NCBI GenBank assembly: GCA_002503885.1
Contig: DASQ01000051.1
Span: 1 to 41,307, forward strand
Direction: 5' to 3'
DNA length: 41,307 nt
Source: Methanoculleus marisnigri
GTDB taxonomy: Archaea > Halobacteriota > Methanomicrobia > Methanomicrobiales > Methanoculleaceae
Each line of letters opens with the position of its first letter. Positions within the stretch are counted from its first letter, which is position 1. A program made the position numbers and the translations under genes. Positions 8,071 through 15,571 of this stretch are shown piece after piece. The notes beneath the pieces were generated by a model. The model worked only from the letters and a program-made list of their open reading frames with translations, was not told where the DNA came from and did no database searches.

Positions 8071-8324
8071 GAACGAACCTTGAGCGGCGTGTTGCCGCAC
8101 TGGAGCAGGTAGCCGTGGAGACGTGGACAGGAGACCCCGCGATCCGCGCGATGAGTGACGAAGAGATCGAACGGCGAGCGAGGGAGATCCTCAGCCGGCA
8201 CCCGCCGGACCGAGACCACGAGCTCGACGACCGGCCGGGATCCAGTGGGAACGGCGACCTGAGTCAACGTGCACTCTATCAGCAGGTCCGGGAGACCCTT
8301 GCCCGGCGTGCACCAGCTCAATGA
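8067..8324 (+). CDS. Hypothetical coiled-coil protein, 85 aa
   Basis: ATGA overlap with the preceding gene. Begins MRTNLERRVAALEQVAVETW, a short heptad-like helix, followed by an acidic helix (MSDEEIERRAREILSR) and a polar tail. No family recognised. Part of the coupled small-gene train of the element. Confidence 0.55.
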   Translation: MRTNLERRVAALEQVAVETWTGDPAIRAMSDEEIERRAREILSRHPPDRDHELDDRPGSSGNGDLSQRALYQQVRETLARRAPAQ

Positions 8325-8452
8325 CGGGCTGGTATCGCACCCCGCCATCCGACCACCCGCGCCGGCCCGGGTCACAGCCGGCACCGACCACCCAGGAGAC
8401 AACCAGCCATGAACGACCATCCACCCAGAGACATGGGAATACGGCGCCTTGA
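8321..8452 (+). CDS. Possible 43-aa ORF
   Basis: An ATG overlaps the previous stop as ATGA and the frame runs 43 codons (MTGWYRTPPSDHPRRPGSQP). Composition is Pro/Arg-rich and the 3' part overlaps the better supported gene at 8409. Kept only because of the coupling overlap; it may be spurious. Confidence 0.22.
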   Translation: MTGWYRTPPSDHPRRPGSQPAPTTQETTSHERPSTQRHGNTAP

Positions 8453-8747
8453 TGTGCCCCTCTTCGGGACCTACCGCCCGATCAACCAGCCCCGCACGAC
8501 GACCACAACCGCAGCACCCGCCCGGAGGAACGCGCCCGGTGAGAAGGCGATCTTGACCGCCCGGGCTATGGCCACGGCCCTTGAACTCCAGGCCGCCACC
8601 CTCGAACTCCGGACCGCTCATCTCGAGCAGCGGATCCGCCTCGCCGAACACCGGCGGGCAGCGGCCGCCCGGGCAGCTGAAGAAGCATCCTGGGAGGTCG
8701 AGCCCCCGATCGTGACCAATGTCTTCGGCGACATCCGGAGGGCCTGA
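8409..8747 (+). CDS. Hypothetical protein with helical centre, 112 aa
   Basis: Start ATG at 8409 follows a weak purine-rich site (AGGAGAC). The N-terminus has a short PLFGTYRPINQP motif and a Thr/Ala-rich linker; the centre is a long amphipathic helix (ALELQAATLELRTAHLEQRI). It ends PPIVTNVFGDIRRA. No family recognised; 2 nt before the next gene. Confidence 0.55.
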   Translation: MNDHPPRDMGIRRLDVPLFGTYRPINQPRTTTTTAAPARRNAPGEKAILTARAMATALELQAATLELRTAHLEQRIRLAEHRRAAAARAAEEASWEVEPPIVTNVFGDIRRA

Positions 8748-8749
8748 TC

Positions 8750-9256
8750 ATGGCAAAGGCAGCAACCGACGAGCCGAGCCGCATCGACATCCTCGAAAAA
8801 GAGGTCGGGACCATGCGGAAGCGGGAGGCCCTGCACAGGAAATACGGGACGAATTTGAACGACGTGCAGATCGCCTATTATGAGCAGGTGGAGGCCCGCG
8901 AGGCGGCGATGAAAGAGAAGCACGCCCGAACGCCCGCACTTCTGAAACAGGAGCGGGACCGCATCGAGGCCTTGCGCAAGGAGCGGGCCCTTGAACTGGT
9001 GAACGACGGCAAGATCGCCCTCTACGTCAACAAAGAGCGGGTGCAGCCGGTCGGTCCGAACCTGGCGGTCCCGTGCCCGCATTGTGGGAAACCGCTGGCG
9101 GAGGCCACGGGCGAACTCTTCGCCATGGCTGCCCGCGTAGTCGATGCCGGCGTGCCCGGTGCTCTCTACGAGATCGCCGCACAGGGGACTTCGAGATACG
9201 TCCCGTGCCCCGCCTGCAGGGCGGCCGCGCACCTGCTCGTGCAGTTCCGGCCGTGA
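8750..9256 (+). CDS. Coiled-coil protein with C-terminal zinc ribbon, 168 aa
   Basis: Residues 10-85 are charged and helical (a long coiled coil is likely). Then a zinc-ribbon-like module follows, with CPHC at 109-112 and CPAC at 153-156, about 40 residues apart. Such rods with a zinc knuckle often bind nucleic acid or scaffold a complex; the family is not recognised. It is the last gene of this packed group; about 500 bp of poorly coding DNA follows. Confidence 0.6.
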   Translation: MAKAATDEPSRIDILEKEVGTMRKREALHRKYGTNLNDVQIAYYEQVEAREAAMKEKHARTPALLKQERDRIEALRKERALELVNDGKIALYVNKERVQPVGPNLAVPCPHCGKPLAEATGELFAMAARVVDAGVPGALYEIAAQGTSRYVPCPACRAAAHLLVQFRP

Positions 9257-9764
9257 ACGGAAACTCAGACGCCGGGCCCCGATCACCAAACCAAACGCTA
9301 TGTGGGGAATTGCGGGGAATACCTGTTCCCCGCAACTCGGGCACCCAAACGGGTACCTAACCCCGCCCGGATAGGGACCCGTTCGGGCTCCCGGCACCCC
9401 GCCCGGAATCGGCCGGGAGAGGGAAGCGTGCGGCGAGGTTCTGGATTTCGGACTCCACCGGGGCGGTCCGCGACCATCGGCACACCAGCACCGTGCTCCT
9501 GCACGGTTAACCGACGATCTCCGGCGTGGTCGATGCCTACGACCTCCGGCAGAAGATAGGCCGTTCCATCGACGATAGGTGGACGCACAGAAACGGGTAT
9601 GGCCTGCCGGCAGGAGTGCAGGAGATAGCCACCCATTAGCCCACAGGCGGCGGATCTCACCGGCACCCGATGAGAACTATACCGGCGAGAAGATCGGCCG
9701 GGAACAGGGACAGTGCACACGGGACAAAAGGGTTAGACGACAGTCCAGACCGCGACGGCCACAC
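9257..9764. other. 508-bp stretch with no firm gene
   Basis: Contains a perfect hairpin at 9312-9333 (GCGGGGAA, six bases, TTCCCCGC) just after the zinc-ribbon gene; it lacks a T-tract, so it is not a classic terminator. A minus-strand frame 9298-9636 (from MGGYLLHSC) encodes a fairly natural sequence (RPPIVDGTAYLLPEVVGIDH) that could be a gene, but it has no clear ribosome site or neighbour. Other frames are Arg-rich shadows. Confidence 0.35.
9298..9636 (-). CDS. Possible hypothetical protein, 112 aa
   Basis: Minus-strand frame with a plausible middle section (VDGTAYLLPEVVGIDHAGDR) but an Arg/Pro-rich C-terminal half. It would be transcribed in the same direction as the DUF2080 gene to its right. 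Evidence is composition only. Confidence 0.25.
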   Translation of the reverse strand: MGGYLLHSCRQAIPVSVRPPIVDGTAYLLPEVVGIDHAGDRRLTVQEHGAGVPMVADRPGGVRNPEPRRTLPSPGRFRAGCREPERVPIRAGLGTRLGARVAGNRYSPQFPT

Positions 9765-9968
9765 TCAGCAAGAGATCGCGGATGCGGTCGGGTCCTCTCC
9801 AGCCGGCTCCATGAGAACGATCTTCACGTGCTTACCTACCCACTTCTTCGGCACAAAGACCCGGCCGGAGTTGCCGCCGTTGGCAACCTCTTTTTCGATA
9901 ACCTCGTAGCCTTTGAACTCTTGGACGAAACCGCCTCTTCGGACAGTGACATCATACGGATCTGACAT
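9765..9968 (-). CDS. DUF2080-type small DNA-binding-like protein
   Basis: A 67-residue protein. GFVQEFKGYEVIEKEV followed by GNSGRVFVPKKWVGKHVKIV is the pattern of DUF2080 proteins, small proteins often annotated as transposon-encoded and with an AbrB-like look. The start ATG (9966-9968) touches a repeat of the divergent operator region, so it may be an autoregulated repressor of the rightward operon at 10055. The regulatory role is inference from position. Confidence 0.7.
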   Translation of the reverse strand: MSDPYDVTVRRGGFVQEFKGYEVIEKEVANGGNSGRVFVPKKWVGKHVKIVLMEPAGEDPTASAISC

Positions 9969-10041
9969 GTAACAACATATGACAACAAACTATATATAGG
10001 TAGGTGTCATATTGTTATTTGTAACAACATATGACAACAAA
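9968..10041. promoter_or_regulatory. Divergent promoter/operator with 22-bp direct repeats
   Basis: A 22-bp sequence starting TGTAACAACATATGACAA occurs identically at 9968-9989 and 10020-10041, with starts 52 bp apart (five helical turns). Between them lies an imperfect inverted half-site (TGTCATATTGTTAT, about 10004-10017). A near-palindromic TATA box, CTATATATAGG, at 9990-10000 can serve both directions. The layout suggests cooperative binding of a dimeric repressor, most simply the divergent DUF2080 protein. Confidence 0.7.
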
Positions 10042-10054
10042 GGAGAAAGAACCC

Positions 10055-10447
10055 ATGCAGAAATTCACTCCAGTAGGAAAAATCGAGAAGGCCCACGACG
10101 CCCTGCAGGTGCAGGTGGACGGGTGGACCCTGGGAACGCTCGTGATCGCCGCCGCGGACGTTCCGAAGATGCTCAACGGTCGCGTGGTAGATGTTCAGTT
10201 CGTGCAGCAGCGGCCCGGCCGGGAGGCCTTCATCGGCTACGCCGGCACCGCCCGGATCTCCAAGAACGGCAAGGCCGTGAACGTGAAGATCGAGGCGAGA
10301 CTGATGACGGTCCCGGTCAAGGCGCTGCAGGCTGTGGTCGAGGGGAAGATGACCGCCGCCCGGCTCTCTGCCCCGGCCCCGGTGATCGACGCGGACCAGG
10401 AACAGCGGGAGGCCATCGACCGCGACCTCGTGAGGTCATTCACATGA
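10055..10447 (+). CDS. Hypothetical protein, first gene of second element operon, 130 aa
   Basis: The ATG at 10055 is chosen because AAAGGAG lies 9 nt upstream; the in-frame ATG at 10031 falls inside the operator repeat. The protein starts MQKFTPVGKIEKAHDALQVQ and is beta-rich in the first 100 residues with a charged tail. No known family. Overlaps the next gene as ATGA. Confidence 0.6.
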   Translation: MQKFTPVGKIEKAHDALQVQVDGWTLGTLVIAAADVPKMLNGRVVDVQFVQQRPGREAFIGYAGTARISKNGKAVNVKIEARLMTVPVKALQAVVEGKMTAARLSAPAPVIDADQEQREAIDRDLVRSFT

Positions 10448-10752
10448 TACCTGCACTCGTGCAGCGGGCTCTTGAACGCCTGATCGAGGAGGACCTCCGC
10501 GGCGCGACCATTACCTCCTTCACGGCGAACGTGGACGCGGCCGGTCGGATCACCGTCGAAGAGATCATCCTTCGTCGGCAGGACCGGAAAGAGGTCTCGA
10601 TCGGGCTCGTCGGCATGCGCCCGGAGAGCGACCACCGAGAGCCGACGATCGTTGTAGAGGTCTTTGTCCCCGGCACCGGCTGGAGGGAGATGACGATCGC
10701 GGCGGACTATGCAGAGGAGCTTGCGGACGAGGTGCGAGCATGGCACCCATGA
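10444..10752 (+). CDS. Hypothetical protein, 102 aa
   Basis: ATGA overlap with the preceding gene. Begins with a helix (IPALVQRALERLIEEDLRGA) followed by beta-rich segments (ITVEEIILRRQDRKEVSIGL). Family not recognised. Coupled to the following Cys-rich gene. Confidence 0.6.
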   Translation: MIPALVQRALERLIEEDLRGATITSFTANVDAAGRITVEEIILRRQDRKEVSIGLVGMRPESDHREPTIVVEVFVPGTGWREMTIAADYAEELADEVRAWHP

Positions 10753-10913
10753 CCCGGCGAAGCCCTCCGCCGAGCTACCGTGATGCGGTCTGCTGTCGGA
10801 CCTGCCGGCATGTCGGCGAGAGCATCCTCAACGGAGCGTTCACCTGCAGCCGGCACCGGTGCCCCGTCATGGGGCACAGCATCTGTGACGACCATCCTCT
10901 GTTGAACACGTGA
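10749..10913 (+). CDS. Small Cys-rich (zinc-binding) protein, 54 aa
   Basis: The ATG at 10749 overlaps the previous stop as ATGA (an ATG at 10740 is an alternative). The product, MTRRSPPPSYRDAVCCRTCR then HVGESILNGAFTCSRHRCP, ends MGHSICDDHPLLNT. Six cysteines in 54 residues, spaced C-C-x2-C ... C-x4-C ... C, suggest a structural zinc site. Family unknown; the coupling overlap supports it. Confidence 0.55.
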   Translation: MTRRSPPPSYRDAVCCRTCRHVGESILNGAFTCSRHRCPVMGHSICDDHPLLNT

Positions 10914-11010
10914 GCCGCCGACCGTAACCACGCGGTCCGAGGGGGTGCAAGGCCTCCCGGCAGCATCCGCCCCGATGATGGCCCGGCCGGAGGAGCAGGA
11001 GAATAGACAC

Positions 11011-11295
11011 ATGGAGCAGATTGTAAACGGGTTGAAATATGACACGGACGCGGCCGCCCGGGTAGCGTCTAACGAGTACTGGGACGGTCACAACCGGGAT
11101 CGGGACGGAAGGAATACCTATCTCTACAAGACCCCGAACGGCCGGTTTTTCCTCCTCCATACCTCGCGGTGGGACGGGGAGCGGGACCGCATCGAGCCGG
11201 TGAGCCCGGACGAGGCCCGGCAGTACTACGAGGACCTGCCCGAACACGGGTTGACGTACGCGGCTGCATTCGGCGAAGAGCCGGAGGCGGCCTGA
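11011..11295 (+). CDS. Conserved hypothetical protein, 94 aa
   Basis: The ATG at 11011 has GGAG about 9 nt upstream. The sequence (LKYDTDAAARVASNEYWDGH, then NTYLYKTPNGRFFLLHTSRW) looks like a small conserved protein seen on many mobile elements: a compact beta-rich fold in which an Asn/Asp/Arg-rich start is followed by FFL(L/V)H. I recall no function. Its stop overlaps the next start as TGATG. Confidence 0.65.
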   Translation: MEQIVNGLKYDTDAAARVASNEYWDGHNRDRDGRNTYLYKTPNGRFFLLHTSRWDGERDRIEPVSPDEARQYYEDLPEHGLTYAAAFGEEPEAA

Positions 11296-11612
11296 TGCGT
11301 CGGAACATTCTGGTTTCGCACACGGACCAGCGGGCAGCAGTGGACGGGGCCGGTAATTTCCGGCCGGCGTTTCACATCGTCGAGCGCGACGGCTACACCC
11401 CGATCGAGGGGGGGTATCGGGATACGGTGTTCACCCGGGACCTCACCGGGCACGAGGTCGCTCTCCGGGTATCTGCGGCTATCGATTACGCCCGGAACCA
11501 GGGGATCCCCGTGCAGGTGAATCACGCGGGCGTGCGGACGGTCCTCCACAACCTGGACGTGGATACCCGGGGGATCGAGATGGTCCCGGGACCAGGTGAC
11601 GAGGCACCATGA
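11295..11612 (+). CDS. Hypothetical protein, 105 aa
   Basis: TGATG junction with the previous gene. The sequence (NILVSHTDQRAAVDGAGNFR, then FHIVERDGYTPIEGGYRDTV) appears to be a small alpha/beta protein. Family not recognised. It ends in an ATGA overlap with the next gene. Confidence 0.55.
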   Translation: MRRNILVSHTDQRAAVDGAGNFRPAFHIVERDGYTPIEGGYRDTVFTRDLTGHEVALRVSAAIDYARNQGIPVQVNHAGVRTVLHNLDVDTRGIEMVPGPGDEAP

Positions 11613-11755
11613 CGGGCATACGGGGACATCTCTATACAACGGCCCGGATCATGGGCGACGTCAACGCCGTCCGGACGGGCACCGTCGGCAGACGGATCGC
11701 CCGGAGAGTGGCCGGGAAGATCACCGGCCGGGGCCTGGGCCGGATCTTCCGGTGA
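11609..11755 (+). CDS. Small basic protein, 48 aa
   Basis: ATGA overlap with the upstream gene. The product is strongly basic: MTGIRGHLYTTARIMGDVNA, then VRTGTVGRRIARRVAGKITG and RGLGRIFR. Similar tiny basic proteins (VGRRIARR, GK-TGRGLGK-F) are, from memory, common on archaeal elements. A DNA- or RNA-binding role is plausible. Last gene of the operon; the direct-repeat block starts 2 nt after its stop. Confidence 0.5.
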   Translation: MTGIRGHLYTTARIMGDVNAVRTGTVGRRIARRVAGKITGRGLGRIFR

Positions 11756-11756
11756 G

Positions 11757-12034
11757 GCGTGTGCGCGTGCGCGAGGGTTATGGGGAACGACCCGCACCGC
11801 GTCGCCGGCGTGCAGCGGCGTGTGCGCGTGCGCGAGGGTTATGGACCAAGGTGTCACAATGACAACTTGAAAACTCGTGAGGCGTGTGCGCGTGCGCGAG
11901 GGTTATGGGGTTGTTTCCGCCCCTAAACAGGAGGCCCCCGAGGGTACGGCGCGTGCGCGAGGGTTATGGGATGGTGGTGGAAACAATGCGTCGGCAACGC
12001 CGAGCAGGGTACGGCGCGTGCGCGAGGGTTTTGG
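11757..12034. repeat. Block of five regularly spaced direct repeats
   Basis: Copies end at 11783, 11844, 11908, 11969 and 12034, so the periods are 61, 64, 61 and 65 bp. The first three copies share 27 bp (11757-11783, 11818-11844, 11882-11908): an alternating purine-pyrimidine run GTGTGCGCGTGCGCG followed by AGGGTTATGG. The last two keep GCGCGTGCGCGAGGGTT and share a longer flank (GGGTACGG). The periods are not multiples of three, so this is not a protein repeat. Intervening segments are unlike each other. A decayed sixth site with a GTGCGTGCGTGTGTGCGCGT run lies at about 12383-12402. Confidence 0.75.
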
Positions 12035-12059
12035 GATGGGGCCACATCGAGGCAGTCGG

Positions 12060-12269
12060 TCCGGCGCGGCGAACGGTAGCGTGTCCGACGTTGAACTGCT
12101 CGGCGATGCGCTCAGCGGTGGTTGGCAACGGGAAATTATTTCCTTTTGGCGCGGTGTACTGATTGCCTCGGTCGCCGCCCGGCTCCTTCTTCGTCTCCCG
12201 GTACAATTTCCCGATCAAGTACGCCCGCTGCACCGGGACGCCGCCACCGTGCACCACCGGCGGGCTCAA
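12060..12269 (-). pseudogene. Remnant of a ParB-like/HTH plasmid protein gene
   Basis: Minus-strand frame encoding RAYLIGKLYRETKKEPGGDR, a variable linker, and TAERIAEQFNVGHATVRRA. This order (R-x-YLIGK-Y-x-E-KK, linker, TAE-IAE-x-x-V-x-x-x-TVRRA) is the helix-turn-helix stretch found in ParB-like and related phage/plasmid partition proteins. The N-terminal nuclease/ParB domain and the C-terminal part are missing; the frame runs into the direct repeats on its downstream side. Probably a broken former element gene. Confidence 0.6.
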
Positions 12270-12602
12270 TGACCACGCCCTGTATGATTTACCGTCCTGG
12301 GGGGGTGAGGCCGCTGGAGGCCGTCTGTGTGGCTCTGGGACGATTCTGTTCTCCCGGGCAGGAGGCCCCCGGCAGCACGGGCGTGCGTGCGTGTGTGCGC
12401 GTCCGGGAACTGAAACGGAAACGGCCGTTCTGCGGGCACCCCGTCAATCTGAGGCAGATTTGGGCGATAAAAAGTGCGACAACGACCAACGACGACCGAC
12501 CATCGGCCGGGGGACGCTCACTCCCCGGGCGAAGGCATACCTCTATCTCTCACATCCAGTTAGCCAAGGATTAAATGGTATAATCCTCCTAATCCCAAGG
12601 CT
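12270..12602. other. Right flank of the element, no gene
   Basis: No supported gene. It holds a second copy of CAGGAGGCCCCCGG (about 12360-12373; compare CAGGAGGCCCCCGAGGG at 11929) followed by the degenerate sixth repeat, so the repeat block and this flank share an older, longer unit. A TATA-like AAATGGTATAAT at 12573-12584 fits a leaderless start of the gene at 12603. No attachment-site duplication matching the integrase side (600-680) was found by eye. Confidence 0.4.
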
Positions 12603-13661
12603 ATGCCATCAGTAAAGCTTGATATCACCAGGCTGCCGGGCATTGTGAAGGAACTCGCGCCGGATATGGAAGAACTCGTCTCCCGGATCTACTCCTGGTA
12701 TGTAGAACCCGGACACCTGATCTTCCCCGACGCAATGCGGGAGTGGGTGCGGGAGAAGTACGGCGATATCGAGACGCAGCAGATCGTCAGGGTGACAAAT
12801 AACCATACGGGCGAGAGCACGCTCTTCAATTCGGTCCGGGCACGCCGCCCGGTGCTGACGCCCCGCGCCGAGGAGACACGGGACCTGCAGGCACTGGCGA
12901 AAGAAGGGCCGTTTTCAAACCCCTTAGAGAAGACGCCGGCCGACACGTTCGGGAGGATCGACGGCGACCACTGGATCACGGCGAGCAACATCGCCAAGTA
13001 CGACTACCTCCACGCCATCATCATCGCGAAGGAGAGCAACCCTTACATCACCACGGAGCCGCAGATCGCCGATATGATCAGCGTGGCCATCCGCTGGTGC
13101 CAGGATGCGCACCGCAGAGACCCCCGTGCGGTCTACCCCTTCCTCATCTGGAACTTCCTCTGGCGCGCGGGGGCGAGCGTCGTGCACAACCATGCCCAGG
13201 TGCTGCTCACCCACCGTCCATATACCACTCCGGCACGGATTGAGAGGACCCGGGAAGAGTACCGGTGCCGTTACGGGAGCGAATACTACGACGACCTCTT
13301 TTCCGTCCATACCGCCGTCGGTCTCGGGCTCGTCTACAAAAATGCCCGGGTGATGGCGCACCTCACCCCGAGAAAGGAGCACGAAGTCGCGATCATCACG
13401 GAGTCGCCGCACGATCTCGCCCCTGCACTCGCAAAAGTGCTCGAGTGCTACCGGAACATCGGGGTGCAGAGTTATAACGCGGCGGTGTATATGCCGCCGC
13501 TCGACGAACCGGGCCACTACGTCGCGTGGGTGGTGGACCGGGGCGACCTCCATTCCCGGACTTCGGATATCGGAGGGATGGAACTCTACGCGGGTACGCC
13601 CGTTGTCTCATCGGACCCGTTCCGCCTGATGGAGCACCTTATAGCCGTCATGCTGCCGTGA
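12603..13661 (+). CDS. GalT/HIT-superfamily nucleotidyltransferase-like protein
   Basis: A 352-residue protein whose AGASVVHNHAQVLL (His195-Asn-His197-Ala-Gln199) takes the place of the HPHGQ active-site box of galactose-1-phosphate uridylyltransferases. In GalT the middle His of that box carries the UMP group; here it would be His197. The surroundings (WNFLWRAGASVVHNHAQ) fit the fold, but the exact substrate is unknown. It probably moves a nucleoside monophosphate between sugar phosphates or is a related phosphorylase. A TATA box about 26 nt upstream suggests a leaderless message. It converges with a glycosyltransferase 8 nt away, consistent with a sugar-related role. Confidence 0.7.
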   Translation: MPSVKLDITRLPGIVKELAPDMEELVSRIYSWYVEPGHLIFPDAMREWVREKYGDIETQQIVRVTNNHTGESTLFNSVRARRPVLTPRAEETRDLQALAKEGPFSNPLEKTPADTFGRIDGDHWITASNIAKYDYLHAIIIAKESNPYITTEPQIADMISVAIRWCQDAHRRDPRAVYPFLIWNFLWRAGASVVHNHAQVLLTHRPYTTPARIERTREEYRCRYGSEYYDDLFSVHTAVGLGLVYKNARVMAHLTPRKEHEVAIITESPHDLAPALAKVLECYRNIGVQSYNAAVYMPPLDEPGHYVAWVVDRGDLHSRTSDIGGMELYAGTPVVSSDPFRLMEHLIAVMLP

Positions 13662-13669
13662 GCGGGCGG

Positions 13670-14842
13670 TCAGCAGGGGATGGTGTCGTGCTTCGCGAGT
13701 TTCCGGTACGACTCCTCCATCCGCTCTGCAACGCGGCTCCACGGGAACTCTTTCTTCACTTTTTCGAGCCCCTCCCGGCCCATGGAGAGCGCCTTCTCGG
13801 GGGAATCCACCACCCGGGAGAGTCCTTCGCCGATCGAGTCCGGGTGCGGCCGCACCTTGACTCCGTCGGTCCCGTGCTCGATGTTCTCGGAGAGCCCCCC
13901 GACATCGGAAGCGACGACGCACCGCCCGGCGCTCCACGCCTCGAGGAGCACAAGCCCGAACGGCTCGTTTCTGCTCGGGATGGCGACGATATCGCTTGCG
14001 TTGAGGAGCTCCACGTACTCTGCATCGGCCAGTCGCCCGAGGAAACGGACGGGGAGCGACCGGGCCCGGGTCTCGAGGCCGTGACGCATCTGCCCGTCGC
14101 CGATGAAGGCGAACTGGCCGTCCGCGTGCTCCCGCAGAAGATGGGGGGCTGCATCCACCAGCATGTCGGGGCCCTTCTGCCATGCAAGCCTGCCGACAAA
14201 GAGTATCAGCGGGGAGTCGGGGTCAAAGCCGTAGTGCCGTTTAACCGCCCCAGGATCGACGTCTGCCTGGTAGTGGCCGGGCACGATGCCGTTATGCACG
14301 ACATCGATCTTCCAGTCCGGGATGTCGTAGAGGTTCATGGCCTCCCGCCGGAGGGTCGAGGAGACCGCCGTTATGTGTTTTGCAATCGATGCGCCGTAGC
14401 GTTCAATCGCCGATATCTCGGAAAACGGCCATCCGCCGCTGAAACGGTTTCCGTTCCTGCCGAACTCCGTCGAGTGGTAGGTGAAGATGGTCTCCCGCTC
14501 CTGGAGCCGGCGGAGCACGTCGACCACATGCCAGTCGTGGAAGTGCAGGAGGTCAAATGACGGTGTATCGAACTCGGCAAAGCGGTCGATCATCCCTCTG
14601 CTCATATCGGAGCAGTACCGGACGATGTTCTCTCCCCCCGCCGGCCGGCAGTAGTGGTACCGGACCCCGTTAATCTCAGCGTCTCCTCCCTCTCCCCGGG
14701 TAAAAAAATGCACCTCGTGGTGCCGTGCCAGCGTCTCGGCGAGGTTTGTCGCCGCGTTTGCGAGCCCGCCGACACGCTCGGCATACAACGACTCCCAGCA
14801 GAAAAATGCTATCTTAAGATGTTCCAAACTATCCCTCACCAT
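13670..14842 (-). CDS. GT4-family glycosyltransferase
   Basis: A 390-residue GT-B fold enzyme of the glycogen-synthase/GT4 type. The N-terminal domain starts LKIAFFCWESLYAERVGGLA, with the Gly-rich loop that contacts the acceptor or phosphate. The hinge and donor domain carry ILFVGRLAWQKGPDMLV, then the EX7E motif EPFGLVLLE (Glu293-Glu301) that binds the sugar nucleotide. It transfers a sugar from NDP-sugar with retention; acceptor unknown (glycogen-like polymer, lipid or cell surface). A GATATATC TATA box at about 15004-15011 is its likely promoter, leaving a leader of about 140 nt that could encode a small basic peptide of doubtful reality. Confidence 0.85.
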   Translation of the reverse strand: MVRDSLEHLKIAFFCWESLYAERVGGLANAATNLAETLARHHEVHFFTRGEGGDAEINGVRYHYCRPAGGENIVRYCSDMSRGMIDRFAEFDTPSFDLLHFHDWHVVDVLRRLQERETIFTYHSTEFGRNGNRFSGGWPFSEISAIERYGASIAKHITAVSSTLRREAMNLYDIPDWKIDVVHNGIVPGHYQADVDPGAVKRHYGFDPDSPLILFVGRLAWQKGPDMLVDAAPHLLREHADGQFAFIGDGQMRHGLETRARSLPVRFLGRLADAEYVELLNASDIVAIPSRNEPFGLVLLEAWSAGRCVVASDVGGLSENIEHGTDGVKVRPHPDSIGEGLSRVVDSPEKALSMGREGLEKVKKEFPWSRVAERMEESYRKLAKHDTIPC

Positions 14843-15076
14843 AAACAGTCAGGGCCTCGCCGATCCGTGCACGAAGCCCCATTAAATGTGCTTTCGGTCG
14901 TTTTTTCACGCGCCGGCAAAGCCGACTCTTCCGCAGGCGGCCCGGTAAATAAACGATCGGACCGACTGGCCTGCAGTCGCTGCGCCTCATACTGCTTGAG
15001 AGGTGATATATCTTTCCCGAATTCTTCAAAACTGTCTGAATTGGGGTTTTTACGGGCCCCTGCAGCAGGTGCCCGG

Positions 15077-15571
15077 TCAGGGGGAGGAGCGCATCTCCCT
15101 CAAACGCTTCTCAAGGCCGGTGCTGTGCGAACCCATCCAGTAGAGTTTCCGGCACGCGGGGCACCACGAGAACTCCTTCCCGCGGGCCGACCGCGGGGCG
15201 TAGCGTGCCTCCCGGATCTCCCGTACGGTGGCCGGCCGGAGACGTGTGTTGCAGAGCGAACAGCGGCTCATCCGGAGCGTGGGCTCGATGAGGCCGAGGT
15301 CGGCGACCTGCCGGATCTGGTCCATGACCTCTTCGGAATCGATGTAGACCGCCTGCGCCCCGCCCCGCCGTGCGAGTTCGCGGTCCCGGGTCAGGAGGAG
15401 CCGGTCGTCGCGGGAAGCGATCTCGAGGAGGAGCGTATCTTCCCGGGTGCTGCCCGGGGTGAGGCTGTTTGCACTCATCGTGTCGTAGCCCATGAACCGG
15501 AGGTAGCGGGTGAGCGTCCCGAGCATCCTGTCGGCCAGGAACCTCCGGCGTTCACTGGATCTTCGAGACAT
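15077..15571 (-). CDS. Mut7-C RNase domain (PIN-like) protein with zinc ribbon
   Basis: A 164-residue protein. RFLADRMLGTLTRYLRFMGY is the signature start of the Mut7-C domain, a PIN-like fold thought to act as a ribonuclease; acidic residues follow at STREDTLLLEIASRDDRLLL and TRDRELA. The C-terminal half is a zinc ribbon: CSLC (104-107) and CPAC (137-140). The ATG at 15569-15571 is chosen as it precedes the domain by only about 10 residues; it overlaps the upstream AmrS gene by 20 nt. The frame is open much further upstream, but that is a shadow of AmrS. Role in RNA processing is inferred from the family. Confidence 0.8.
   Translation of the reverse strand: MSRRSSERRRFLADRMLGTLTRYLRFMGYDTMSANSLTPGSTREDTLLLEIASRDDRLLLTRDRELARRGGAQAVYIDSEEVMDQIRQVADLGLIEPTLRMSRCSLCNTRLRPATVREIREARYAPRSARGKEFSWCPACRKLYWMGSHSTGLEKRLREMRSSP

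Noticed and set aside
11757..12034. The direct-repeat block as a second CRISPR array
   Set aside because: Spacing is CRISPR-like, but repeats are non-palindromic, vary in two subtypes, are few, and have no leader or matching cas genes.
600..12602. attL/attR duplication bounding the integrated element
   Set aside because: I compared about 600-680 with 12480-12602 by eye and found no convincing direct repeat; the only tRNA gene in the window (17559-17633) does not border the element.
13526..14560. Long plus-strand frame opposite the glycosyltransferase
   Set aside because: It is a mirror of a G+C-rich gene; the minus frame has complete GT4 motifs.
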